DNA of 42,955 nucleotides from a virus, in the IMG/VR virus record IMGVR_UViG_3300044644_001332, positions 1-42,955 of that record; one strand, 5' to 3'. The position numbers were made by a program, and so were the translations under genes. Below, in pieces: positions 37,298 through 42,955 of the stretch. A model generated the notes under the pieces. The model saw nothing but the letters and a program-made list of their open reading frames with translations. It was not told where the DNA came from and did not search any database. The first letter of the stretch is position 1, and each line of letters begins with the position of its first letter.

Positions 37298-38451
37298 CGA
37301 ACGAGCGCACCTATCAATGCCGCCGGCTCCGCAGCTGCCGGGCCTGGGTAGGCGAAAGCGCTATCGAGTGGGTGGAGCAGCCCGGCGGCAACAAGCGCCC
37401 CTACTGCCTGCCGGGGATGTGCCCCAGCGGCAAACGGTCGGACACCAGCGCCGAACTGCTGGCGCTGCAGCTGGAGCTGCGCAAGATGCGCGAGGCGGCC
37501 CGCACGGCTGAGCGCGATCGTGATCGTGCGCTTGAGCAACTGGCCAGCACCATGGACTCACTGGTCACCGCGCTGGACATTCGGGAAATCGATCAGCCGG
37601 AGCCCCTGGCCGATCACCAGCCTGGTGTGCGCTCGGAATCGGTGCCGATCCTGCTTTGCTCGGACTGGCACTGCGGCGCCGTGGTCCGGCCGGAGACGGT
37701 GAACGAGTTGAACGCCTATGACGTGGAGGAGTTCCACCGGCGCGCCGCGGCCCTGTTCGTGAACGCCCTGAAGGTGATCCGGATGGTGCGCAGCAGCTGC
37801 GACGTTCGGCAGATGGTGCTGTGGCTCGGCGGCGATCTGATCGACAACTGGCTCCATCCGGAGCAGGCTCAGCTGCAGGAGCTATCGCCCACCCAGCAGA
37901 TCATCGAGTGCGAGCGCGCCATCGTGGCCGGCATCGATCACCTGCTGGAGCACGGCGGCTTTGAGCGGATTGTGATCCCCTGCAGCTACGGCAACCACGG
38001 CCGGACCACGCCGAAGATGCAGGCGGACAACGCCCACGCCACCAGCTACGAGTGGCTGATGTATCAAAGCCTGCGCCGGCATTTCCGGCATGAGGAGCGC
38101 CTTGAATGGCGCATCAGCGACGGCAACATCCTCTACGTCGAGGTCCTCGGCCGGCTGCTGCGCTTCCACCATGGCGATGCCATCCGCTACCAGGGCGGCA
38201 TCGGTGGGCTGACCGTGCCGCTGACGAAGTGGCAGCTCCGGCAGGATCAGGGCATCGCCGCTGACCACAGCTTCTTTGGCCACTTCCACCAACTCACCAT
38301 GGGGCCAGCCTGGAGCGTGAACGGCTCGCTGATCGGGCCGACCGCCTATGGGCTCAAGCTCGGCTTTGCCCCGGAACGCCCCCAGCAGCTACTCAGGTTC
38401 CTGGATTCTGAGCGTGGCTGGACTGGGGCCTTCCCGGTCCTGACGGACTGA
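37294..38451 (+). CDS. Calcineurin-like metallophosphoesterase, 385 aa
   Basis: Metal-dependent phosphoesterase with SDWH (123-126), GGDLIDN (179-185), GNH (233-235), HHGD (292-295) and GHFH (329-332), in the canonical order. The N-terminus carries a possible zinc cluster (C9, C15, C38, C43) and a coiled coil (53-90), unusual for the family, perhaps for DNA binding or oligomerisation. Such proteins in phages may act as nucleases or nucleotide phosphatases. The last plus-strand gene of the late block, overlapping the lysin gene by 4 bases. Confidence 0.85.
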   Translation: MTNERTYQCRRLRSCRAWVGESAIEWVEQPGGNKRPYCLPGMCPSGKRSDTSAELLALQLELRKMREAARTAERDRDRALEQLASTMDSLVTALDIREIDQPEPLADHQPGVRSESVPILLCSDWHCGAVVRPETVNELNAYDVEEFHRRAAALFVNALKVIRMVRSSCDVRQMVLWLGGDLIDNWLHPEQAQLQELSPTQQIIECERAIVAGIDHLLEHGGFERIVIPCSYGNHGRTTPKMQADNAHATSYEWLMYQSLRRHFRHEERLEWRISDGNILYVEVLGRLLRFHHGDAIRYQGGIGGLTVPLTKWQLRQDQGIAADHSFFGHFHQLTMGPAWSVNGSLIGPTAYGLKLGFAPERPQQLLRFLDSERGWTGAFPVLTD

Positions 38452-38626
38452 TCCCCTGGCTGATCAGCAGATCCCGGTAGCGCGCCATCAGTCGCACGCC
38501 GCAGCGGTCCTCGATGCAGGTGCCGCGCGAACAGATCCGCCAGGTGGCGCCGCCTGCAGCATCGACGACAACATGCAAGCCGTCGGGATCAGCAGACTGA
38601 GGGGCAGTCTCTGATGGTGCTGACAT
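38393..38626 (-). CDS. Possible small Cys-containing protein, 77 aa
   Basis: A minus-strand frame (MSAPSETAPQ...DGLHVVVDAAGGATWRICSRGTCIEDRCGV...) whose start codon overlaps the start codon of the plus-strand 38625 gene in the palindrome CATG. The central part (VVVDAAGGATWRICSRGTCIEDRC) has three cysteines. It overlaps 59 bases of the phosphoesterase gene. Weak evidence. Confidence 0.4.
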   Translation of the reverse strand: MSAPSETAPQSADPDGLHVVVDAAGGATWRICSRGTCIEDRCGVRLMARYRDLLISQGISPSGPGRPQSSHAQNPGT

Positions 38627-38894
38627 GAAGGCCTCCGAGGTGGTTTGGATTGATTCCGATGCGAGCCCATCGGTGCATTGTCATTTCGAGGCAGCCCGGC
38701 GGGCGGTGCCGATGCTCCCGCGGCCGGAACTGGAGCGGCAGCTCATCAACAGTCTGGCCGCCCAGGTCAACCAATCCCAAGCCCTAAAGCGCCAGCTGGG
38801 GCGGCTGCTGGAGCTGGAGGCTACGGTGGCGGCGATGGAGCGGCAGGCCCCAGGGGACTGGGATTTTCTGGCAAGGCTGGGGTTGAAAGGCTGA
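38625..38894 (+). CDS. Small coiled-coil protein, 89 aa
   Basis: After an N-terminal strand region (VVWIDSDASPSVHCHFEAARRAVP), the protein is a long helix or coiled coil (PELERQLINSLAAQVNQSQALKRQLGRLLELEATVAAMERQ). It is 174 bases from the phosphoesterase gene, and its end overlaps the 3' end of the sigma gene on the other strand by 74 bases, so the two transcripts are antisense there. Function unknown. Confidence 0.55.
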   Translation: MKASEVVWIDSDASPSVHCHFEAARRAVPMLPRPELERQLINSLAAQVNQSQALKRQLGRLLELEATVAAMERQAPGDWDFLARLGLKG

Positions 38895-39723
38895 GGCTCA
38901 ACTGACAGCACTGCTCCGGCCGCCATGGGGGCAGCGTGGGCGCCGGTGGCGGCGTTTCCCGGCGCAGCTTGCTCAGGGCCTGCGCCAGGATCACCTTCAC
39001 CTCAGCGAGGGAAATGGCCTCCTGGGCGGCCAGCGCCCGCAGCGTGGCGGGATCCGCCCGCAGCCCCCAGCGTCCCTCGATCAGCCGTTGCTCAAGCGGA
39101 TCGAGGGCCGCCATGCGCGTCGCCAGCTCATCAGCGTCTGGGTCTTGCTCATCGGGAGTCGGAGTCGCCAGGGTGTCGCCCAGGGTTAGCTCGCTGTCAC
39201 AGCCGGGAATGATGTGATCCAGCGAGCGCACAAACGACGCAGCTCGCCCGTCAGCCAGGAGATGCGCCGGGCAAGCGCCGTTGGTTGTGCCCCGAAGCGC
39301 GGCGAAAACATTCGAGGGGAGCTTAATTGGCGGCTCTGCAAACTCGCCGCGCCCGACCTCCGCCCTCAGCCACCAATATGCAAACGTGGAGAACCGATAC
39401 CCCCGCTCCGGGTCAAACAGCTCAGCAGCTCGGATCAGCCCCAGGGTGCCGTTCTGAAACCGATCAACAAGCGGCCCGGCGTGTGTGCGACTCTGGACGA
39501 ATTTCGCCACCAATCGAAGATTGGCCGCCACGATCCGATTGCGTGCCCGCAGGCCCCGCCGCTGGACGGCTGGCGGGGCTTTGTCGGGTCCATCGGGGTG
39601 CTGCTGCCATGCCTGCACCAGCGAGCTCAGGTGGATCTCCTCCGCTGGGGTCAGCAGGGGCACCTGCTGCGCCGCTTCGACCCATTGCCGTGCTGAGTCG
39701 GTGTCGGCGCTGGCGCTGGCCAT
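38821..39723 (-). CDS. Sigma-70-family RNA polymerase sigma factor, 300 aa
   Basis: Promoter-recognition subunit. Region 1.2-like residues 11-42, region 2 at about 58-127 (NRIVAANLRLVAKFVQ; LVDRFQNGTLGLIRAAELFDPERGYRFSTFAYWWLR) and region 4 at about 198-256 (LDPLEQRLIEGRWGLR...LAQALSKLR). The FSTFAYWWLR core is typical of cyanobacterial group 1/2 factors. Residues equivalent to Escherichia coli Q437 and T440 (-10 contacts) are A121 and G124; those at R584, E585, R588, Q589 (-35 contacts) are L239, A240, K243, V244. Region 3 is shortened, and a Pro-rich tail of about 44 residues is added. Likely directs host polymerase to phage promoters. Confidence 0.9.
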   Translation of the reverse strand: MASASADTDSARQWVEAAQQVPLLTPAEEIHLSSLVQAWQQHPDGPDKAPPAVQRRGLRARNRIVAANLRLVAKFVQSRTHAGPLVDRFQNGTLGLIRAAELFDPERGYRFSTFAYWWLRAEVGRGEFAEPPIKLPSNVFAALRGTTNGACPAHLLADGRAASFVRSLDHIIPGCDSELTLGDTLATPTPDEQDPDADELATRMAALDPLEQRLIEGRWGLRADPATLRALAAQEAISLAEVKVILAQALSKLRRETPPPAPTLPPWRPEQCCQLSLSLSTPALPENPSPLGPAAPSPPP

Positions 39724-39726
39724 GGG

Positions 39727-39870
39727 TCACTCGAACGGAGTGAGGAACACCGCCGCCAGGGCCAGGACCAGGGCGATCGCCAAGTACTCCCAGGTGAGCG
39801 GGCCAGCCCCGATTACCAGGGCCGCCACGGTGAGCGCCAGGGCGATGGCGCTGCAGATGGAGTCGGTCAT
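39727..39870 (-). CDS. Two-helix membrane microprotein, 47 aa
   Basis: MTDSICSAIALALTVAALVIG-AGPLTWEYLAIALVLALAAVFLTPFE: two hydrophobic segments of about 18 residues separated by a short loop, making a helical hairpin. The start overlaps the upstream stop (ATGA), and its end lies 3 bases before the sigma gene. Together with the next gene it is a pair of related-looking small membrane proteins; holin/antiholin-like or membrane modulators. Function unknown. Confidence 0.65.
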   Translation of the reverse strand: MTDSICSAIALALTVAALVIGAGPLTWEYLAIALVLALAAVFLTPFE

Positions 39871-40001
39871 GGGGTCACCAACCCGAGCCCAGCCAGCGCA
39901 AGCGCAGCCCCGGAGCAGATAAGCGCAGCCCATGGCGAGTGCGGACCGATGGCAAGCGACAAGCACGAAAGCGCAATGGAGGCGATCGTTATGCGCGTCA
40001 T
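39867..40001 (-). CDS. Two-helix membrane microprotein, 44 aa
   Basis: MTRITIASIALSCLSLAIGPHSPWAALICSGAALALAGLGLVTP, two short hydrophobic segments around a GPHSPW turn. The arrangement matches the following 47-aa protein although identity is low. The upstream gene overlaps by 4 bases. Both are translationally coupled in the early operon with sigma factor and SSB. Function unknown. Confidence 0.65.
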   Translation of the reverse strand: MTRITIASIALSCLSLAIGPHSPWAALICSGAALALAGLGLVTP

Positions 40002-40336
40002 GGCTGCCCCCGCTTCAGGATGTGCCGAGCCCAGGCAACGTGGGTGCTGATGGTGTGGTAGGCCGGGACGTTCAGGGGGTGAACGTGGACCTTCCACCAT
40101 GCTCGGAACTCGGCCTCAAGGGCCTCGTCCGAGATGGCCGCATCGGCGGCCCGGACGGCGGCGACGCTGGGGCGGTGGGCCAGCACCGCCCTGATGCCAC
40201 GCAGGTTGAACTCATCGGCGGTGCCGCCCTCAGCTAGGGCGGCCCGGTAGAACACCTCCAGCAACTCTCGATCCTCCCCCTCGTGCTCAGGGTCGATGAC
40301 GACAGGGGGCAGGGATGGTGGGGTTGTGTCGTTCAT
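39998..40336 (-). CDS. Hypothetical protein, 112 aa
   Basis: An acidic N-terminus (MNDTTPPSLPPVVIDPEHEGEDRE) followed by helices (LLEVFYRAALAEGGTADEFNLRGIRAVLAHR; ALEAEFRAWWKVHVHPLNV). No catalytic motif recognised. Start and stop are coupled to both neighbours. A function near DNA replication is conceivable given its place after the ssDNA-binding protein; unknown. Confidence 0.65.
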   Translation of the reverse strand: MNDTTPPSLPPVVIDPEHEGEDRELLEVFYRAALAEGGTADEFNLRGIRAVLAHRPSVAAVRAADAAISDEALEAEFRAWWKVHVHPLNVPAYHTISTHVAWARHILKRGQP

Positions 40337-40920
40337 CAGATCCCCAGCTCCTCGCCGCCGGCGGCGAACTCGTCAATGAAGCCGCCGGCGTCGGCAACGG
40401 CATAGCCGCCCTCAACCTCGTCGAAGCCCTCGGTGGCGTCTTCGTCTTCACGGGGCACGAACTTGACCACCTGGGCGGCTTTGGGCTGCAGGCTCAGGCC
40501 CGTGCCTTCGGGCCGCTCCCAGCCGTAGGTGGAGAACTTGATGATCAGCTCAGAACCGTTCCCGATCTGGCTGCCGTCCCACGGCTGACGCTTGGCGTCG
40601 ATGATCCGCGGGCCGCTGGCCTTGCTGCCGTCCTCGCGCACAAACTCGAGCGACTTGAACTTCACCACCGTCTTGGTGGCGTCTTCCTTGTCGAGCTTCC
40701 AGGGCTGGCCCTTGTCGCTGCGCTTCTTCTTGGTGCCGTGGGTTTCGGTGAAGATCGCGTCGAGCTTGGCAATGAAGGCCTTGTGCTTCGGGTCGTTGTT
40801 GTCCAGCACCAGCTCACAGGTCCAGGCTCGTGGCTTGGACTCGTCAAGCTGGGTGCGGGCCGTGATCAGATGCGCCCAGCGAACCGGGGCGGCGGGGCTG
40901 AAGTGGATGTCTGAAGCCAT
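40336..40920 (-). CDS. ssDNA-binding protein (DUF2815/gp2.5-like), 194 aa
   Basis: OB-fold protein of the type in phage ssDNA-binding proteins: N-terminal VRWAHLITARTQLDESKPRAWTCELVLDNNDPKHKAF, the basic loop THGTKKKRSDKGQPWKLDK, and a final acidic tail (DEDATEGFDEVEGG...DEFAAGGEELGI), as expected for SSBs that use the tail to bind partners. The family match (DUF2815-like) is by eye. It would coat single-stranded DNA at the fork with the PriPol-helicase. Confidence 0.75.
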   Translation of the reverse strand: MASDIHFSPAAPVRWAHLITARTQLDESKPRAWTCELVLDNNDPKHKAFIAKLDAIFTETHGTKKKRSDKGQPWKLDKEDATKTVVKFKSLEFVREDGSKASGPRIIDAKRQPWDGSQIGNGSELIIKFSTYGWERPEGTGLSLQPKAAQVVKFVPREDEDATEGFDEVEGGYAVADAGGFIDEFAAGGEELGI

Positions 40921-40926
40921 GGGAAT

Positions 40927-41127
40927 TCAGGGAAGAAGTGAAGGAAGGCCCGCACCAAGGCGGACAAGGTGATGAACGGCGCCGCTCTTTGAGAGGTTGT
41001 GCTCAGCCGCCACCTGTACGACGACGGCGGCGGCATCAGCGGCGAGGTGGACCGAAACCACAAGGGGCTCCGGCTTGCCGCCGCGCCCGTAGGGGCGGGC
41101 AGGATCAGAGGCAGGGGGCTGGGTCAT
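40927..41127 (-). CDS. Ribbon-helix-helix protein, 66 aa
   Basis: Start at ATG 41127 (a GTG at 41133 would add two residues). After a disordered basic N-terminus, VVSVHLAADAAAVVVQVAAEHNLSKSGAVHHLVRLGAG has the pattern of a strand, helix A, turn with SKSGA and helix B of the CopG/Arc family. It lies immediately upstream of the SSB gene and could autoregulate or repress promoters with palindromic sites. This is the second RHH protein of the genome. Confidence 0.65.
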   Translation of the reverse strand: MTQPPASDPARPYGRGGKPEPLVVSVHLAADAAAVVVQVAAEHNLSKSGAVHHLVRLGAGLPSLLP

Positions 41128-41434
41128 GTGCACGCCAGTTCCATGTGTGTTGGGCGAAGGTGGTCAAAGTGAGGCATTCGAGGCGGAGGTCGGCGGGATC
41201 ACCGAATACCCCATCACGCAGCAGCCGGGCCGCCGTCTCCGGAACCTGGCACTGCCAGGCCAGGTTGGGCGATGCCATCCACCGGCCGGACGGGTCGAGG
41301 TACAAGCCGTGGCGGTTCCGAACTACCCACGCCTGGCGGGTGATCGAGGAGGGCGTGGAGCTCGCTGAGGATGCGCTCCAGGGTGTCGATGGTGCGGCCG
41401 AGCTTAAGCAGTCGACCGATTGTGCGCTGGTCAT
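41105..41434 (-). CDS. Small protein of uncertain start (Trp-rich), 109 aa or shorter
   Basis: The C-terminal half (QAWVVRNRHGLYLDPSGRWMASPNLAWQCQVPETAARLL...LECLTL) reads like a genuine beta-rich domain, whereas the N-terminal 40 residues are Ser-rich and overlap the coding region of the 41214-41549 gene in another frame. The true start may be a non-ATG codon near 41330. The C-terminus overlaps the RHH gene by 23 bases. Function unknown. Confidence 0.4.
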   Translation of the reverse strand: MTSAQSVDCLSSAAPSTPWSASSASSTPSSITRQAWVVRNRHGLYLDPSGRWMASPNLAWQCQVPETAARLLRDGVFGDPADLRLECLTLTTFAQHTWNWRAHDPAPCL

Positions 41435-41549
41435 TGGTTGTAAGAAGGCGGATGAGGTCTTGCATGAGGCGCTGGCGATCGTCGCTGACCAGACGCAGTG
41501 CATCAATGGCCCGGTAGACCAACCCGTAGTTACAGGAGCCGTCGATCAC
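41214..41549 (-). CDS. Helical hypothetical protein, 111 aa
   Basis: GTG start at 41549 overlapping the upstream TGA (GTGA). Residues 1-75 are helical (YRAIDALRLVSDDRQRLMQDLIRLLTTNDQRTIGRLLKLGRTIDTLERILSELHALL). The last 35 are Pro/Gly-rich and read out of frame through the neighbouring gene, so the meaningful part may end near residue 76. No family recognised. Likely an early regulator or adaptor. Confidence 0.55.
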   Translation of the reverse strand: MIDGSCNYGLVYRAIDALRLVSDDRQRLMQDLIRLLTTNDQRTIGRLLKLGRTIDTLERILSELHALLDHPPGVGSSEPPRLVPRPVRPVDGIAQPGLAVPGSGDGGPAAA

Positions 41550-42223
41550 GGGGCAACACCTCCATTGGCTTCGATGGTGAAGTCGTTGATAAACTTAGCG
41601 TGCCTGATTTGCGTGATCAGAGGGATAATGGTCTTTTCCTCTTTGTCCACCCCGAAGGCATTTCGGAATGCAATGGCAAACGACTTGCGCTGTTGCGCTG
41701 TCAACTCCGCGACCGCTTGCTTTGCCTGGGCCTTCTCGTCGTCCGTCAACTGAGTCAGGTCCGGATCGCCCTCGGCCAACTCGAACACCGCGCCACCGGT
41801 GGCCGCGGCGAGGGATTCAGCAGCGACATGGGCGGCAGGGGGTTCGGGCTGGGCGGGGGGGATCGGGTCGGGCTGGGGGGCCGGTAGCGCTGAGTCGGGC
41901 TCGGGGTCAGGTCCGTCGGGATGAGGGGCAATGGTGCGGGCGTAAAGATCGGCAAACCCGAACCCGCCACCCAGCAGCCCCATCAGGAGCTGGGCGGGGT
42001 CGTCGCCGTGGGCGTAGTGCGTTTCGCCGCCAACGTGGCAAAGGACTACCTGCGTGCCAAGGGCATCAGTGGCTGGGCGGCTAAACCAGGAAAAGCCGTG
42101 CTCATGGGCAGATGCCAGCAGGGCCGCGGCGGATTCGTGGTCGCCTGCTTGTGCTTGGAATCGGCAGAGATCGACAGCGAAGGCTTGGGTGGCCTCCAGC
42201 TGCGTGGTCGGTTGTGGGGTCAT
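41546..42223 (-). CDS. Hypothetical protein, 225 aa, first gene of the left operon
   Basis: Begins 32 bases after TAAGGT of the minus-strand palindromic promoter. The N-terminal part is helical (LEATQAFAVDLCRFQAQAGDHESAAALLASAHEHGFSW). A long Pro-rich linker (about 105-130) separates it from a C-terminal helical domain (LTDDEKAQAKQAVAELTAQQRKSFAIAFRNAFGVDKEEKTIIPLITQIRHAKFI) of the sort seen in DNA-metabolism adaptor proteins. Unrecognised. As the first gene of the operon that also contains SSB and sigma, it is likely an early protein. Confidence 0.65.
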   Translation of the reverse strand: MTPQPTTQLEATQAFAVDLCRFQAQAGDHESAAALLASAHEHGFSWFSRPATDALGTQVVLCHVGGETHYAHGDDPAQLLMGLLGGGFGFADLYARTIAPHPDGPDPEPDSALPAPQPDPIPPAQPEPPAAHVAAESLAAATGGAVFELAEGDPDLTQLTDDEKAQAKQAVAELTAQQRKSFAIAFRNAFGVDKEEKTIIPLITQIRHAKFINDFTIEANGGVAP

Positions 42224-42293
42224 AGGGTGCGTGGGAAGAACGCCCCCAGACCTTAGCCTCTCGCTAAGGGGTCCGGGCGGATGCTGCGGTTAC
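42224..42293 (-). promoter_or_regulatory. Palindromic promoter of the second class, minus-strand copy
   Basis: Read on the minus strand: GTAAC (starting at 42293) lies 38 nt before TAAGGT (42255-42250). CCTTAGC (42251-42257) and GCTAAGG (42263-42269) form a 7-5-7 inverted repeat. The leader TAAGGTCTGG...TTCTTCCCACGCACCC precedes the ATG at 42223. The +12361 element shows the same half-site, the same TAAGGTCTGG start and almost the same end, so both are probably bound by the same factor. The region is divergent with the cassette promoter at 42299. Confidence 0.7.
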
Positions 42294-42296
42294 GGT

Positions 42297-42350
42297 TTGT
42301 GAACTGGCACAGGGTAGGCAGGGCTGAGCGTCACGGATGGGCTAAGGTAT
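42297..42350 (+). promoter_or_regulatory. Cassette promoter, copy 4
   Basis: GTGAAC at 42299 lies 44 nt before TAAGGT at 42343, with CGTCACGG between, as in copies 1 and 5. It is preceded by TTACGGTTT, shared with copy 5. It directs a long leader of about 140 nt towards the gene at 42493. Confidence 0.75.
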
Positions 42351-42492
42351 GGGCATCGGGGGAAACCCGATCGCCAGTCGGCCATAGGCGTTAAACCGGG
42401 CCGAACCGCTCCCAGCAGTCCGGGAGTAAATCATTTTCGTCCAACCGGCGAGGCCCTGAGCGGCCCCGGTTGGTCACCACCACCAACGAATC
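42351..42492 (+). other. Structured leader of the membrane-HTH gene
   Basis: ATCGGG-GGAAA-CCCGAT (42355-42371) is a perfect 6-bp hairpin at the expected transcript start. CCAACCGG (42441-42448) pairs with CCGGTTGG (42466-42473), enclosing a GGCC-rich loop. Such paired elements in a long leader suggest attenuation or protein-controlled translation; no known riboswitch recognised. Confidence 0.5.
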
Positions 42493-42681
42493 ATGACCAC
42501 CATTTCCTGCGCCCTTTTGTGGGCGCTCACACCCCTGTTGATTGTCCTGGCGGTGATCGCCTGGGCCACTGAAACCAACCGCGACCGGGCCCGGCGCTGG
42601 AGGCGCCAGGGGCTCAGCCAGGCCCGCATCGCTGAACGGCTGGGGTGCAGTCGCTGGAAGGTGCGGCAACTGCTGGCCTGA
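42493..42681 (+). CDS. Membrane-anchored helix-turn-helix protein, 62 aa
   Basis: An N-terminal membrane segment (residues 5-25, SCALLWALTPLLIVLAVIAWA) is followed by a basic stretch (TNRDRARRWRRQG) and a helix-turn-helix at about 40-61 (LSQARIAERLGCSRWKVRQLL) of resolvase/LuxR-like type. A protein with one membrane pass and a DNA-binding tail of this size is unusual; it could tether DNA to the membrane or act as a membrane-bound regulator. It is in its own cassette, and its stop precedes promoter copy 5 by only 19 bases. Confidence 0.7.
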   Translation: MTTISCALLWALTPLLIVLAVIAWATETNRDRARRWRRQGLSQARIAERLGCSRWKVRQLLA

Positions 42682-42696
42682 TGCGCTGGCGTTACG

Positions 42697-42801
42697 GTTT
42701 GTGAACTGGCCACCGCTGGGCAGGGCGGACCGTCACGGATGGACTAAGATAAGTTTATCGGGGGGAGAGATCCCGCCACCACCCACCGCCAGCCGCCCCT
42801 C
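42697..42801 (+). promoter_or_regulatory. Cassette promoter, copy 5
   Basis: GTGAAC (42701) lies 44 nt before TAAGAT (42745), with the CCGTCACGG palindrome. The following leader is identical to copy 1 through the CA-rich CCGCCAGCC. The leader is 7 bases longer before ATG 42802. Confidence 0.75.
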
Positions 42802-42955
42802 ATGACCATCAATGAAGCGCAAAAAATGGGAATCGCCGCCTTCATGGCTGGCATAACCTGCCCGGCGCATGATCGGAAGTTTCTAAGCGCAGTCACTGGC
42901 ACCGGTCGTTTCGTGCCATTAGCTGAGGCTTGGAACCACGGCCACACGATTGCCA
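42802..42955 (+). CDS. Small cassette protein, 5' part (continues at position 1)
   Basis: Start of the 73-aa protein that finishes at 195 after the circular join: MTINEAQKMGIAAFMAGITC... A second ATG at 42826 would remove eight residues. The terminal 127 bases are duplicated at the left end of the contig. Confidence 0.75.
   Translation, partial: MTINEAQKMGIAAFMAGITCPAHDRKFLSAVTGTGRFVPLAEAWNHGHTIA
42829..42955. repeat. Terminal direct repeat (assembly overlap), right copy
   Basis: Exact copy of 1-127. Remove one copy to obtain the circular unit of about 42,828 bp. Confidence 0.9.

Overview
The window is a complete, tailed double-stranded DNA phage genome assembled as a circle. The first 127 bases are repeated exactly at the end (1-127 = 42829-42955), so the unique unit is about 42,828 bp, and one small gene is split across the join. 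The DNA is GC-rich, and most genes abut or overlap by 1, 4 or 8 bases. The packaging, head and tail genes are of lambda-like siphovirus type: Nu1-like and GpA-like terminases, gpW-like, lambda-type portal, protease-capsid fusion, frameshifted tail chaperone, tape measure and J-like hub. No integrase, transposase, tRNA or DNA polymerase gene was seen. A cyanobacterial (Synechococcus/Cyanobium-like) host is suggested by the cyanobacterial-looking sigma-70 gene and the GC-rich composition, but this is inference only.

Layout. (1) About 42300 through the join to 2070, plus strand: small-gene cassettes. Five near-identical promoter regions (a GTRAAC box exactly 44 nt upstream of TAAGRT) drive proteins of 53-97 aa, and most cassettes end in a repeated hairpin and/or a GC-rich terminator. 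(2) 8857 down to 2287, minus strand: an accessory operon of mostly unrecognised small proteins (zinc-binding, SANT/NUMOD-like and others). It contains a 49-bp tandem array, a 48-bp in-frame duplication and direct repeats around one gene. (3) 9000-16320, plus strand: a palindromic operator and a ribbon-helix-helix gene, then a primase-polymerase/helicase, a PD-(D/E)XK nuclease, a SNF2-type helicase overlapping a DNA methyltransferase, and a resolvase-like nuclease. (4) 16320-38451, plus strand: packaging, head, fibre/lectin, tail, C39-peptidase lysin and metallophosphoesterase genes. (5) 42223 down to 38821, minus strand: a likely early operon with an ssDNA-binding protein, a second ribbon-helix-helix protein, two tiny two-helix membrane proteins and a sigma-70-family factor.

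The most interesting system is regulatory. The phage encodes its own sigma factor, in which the residues that normally read the -10 and -35 boxes are replaced. It also carries at least seven promoter-like regions of two related classes with no consensus -35, all containing CTAAGG or CTAAGA. Four perfect 17-bp palindromes of 7-3-7 layout, of three different sequences, sit in these and other control regions. Small candidate regulators are nearby: two ribbon-helix-helix proteins and a 62-aa membrane protein with a C-terminal helix-turn-helix. A working model is a private transcription programme in which the phage sigma factor reads the cassette promoters. That link is inference and untested.
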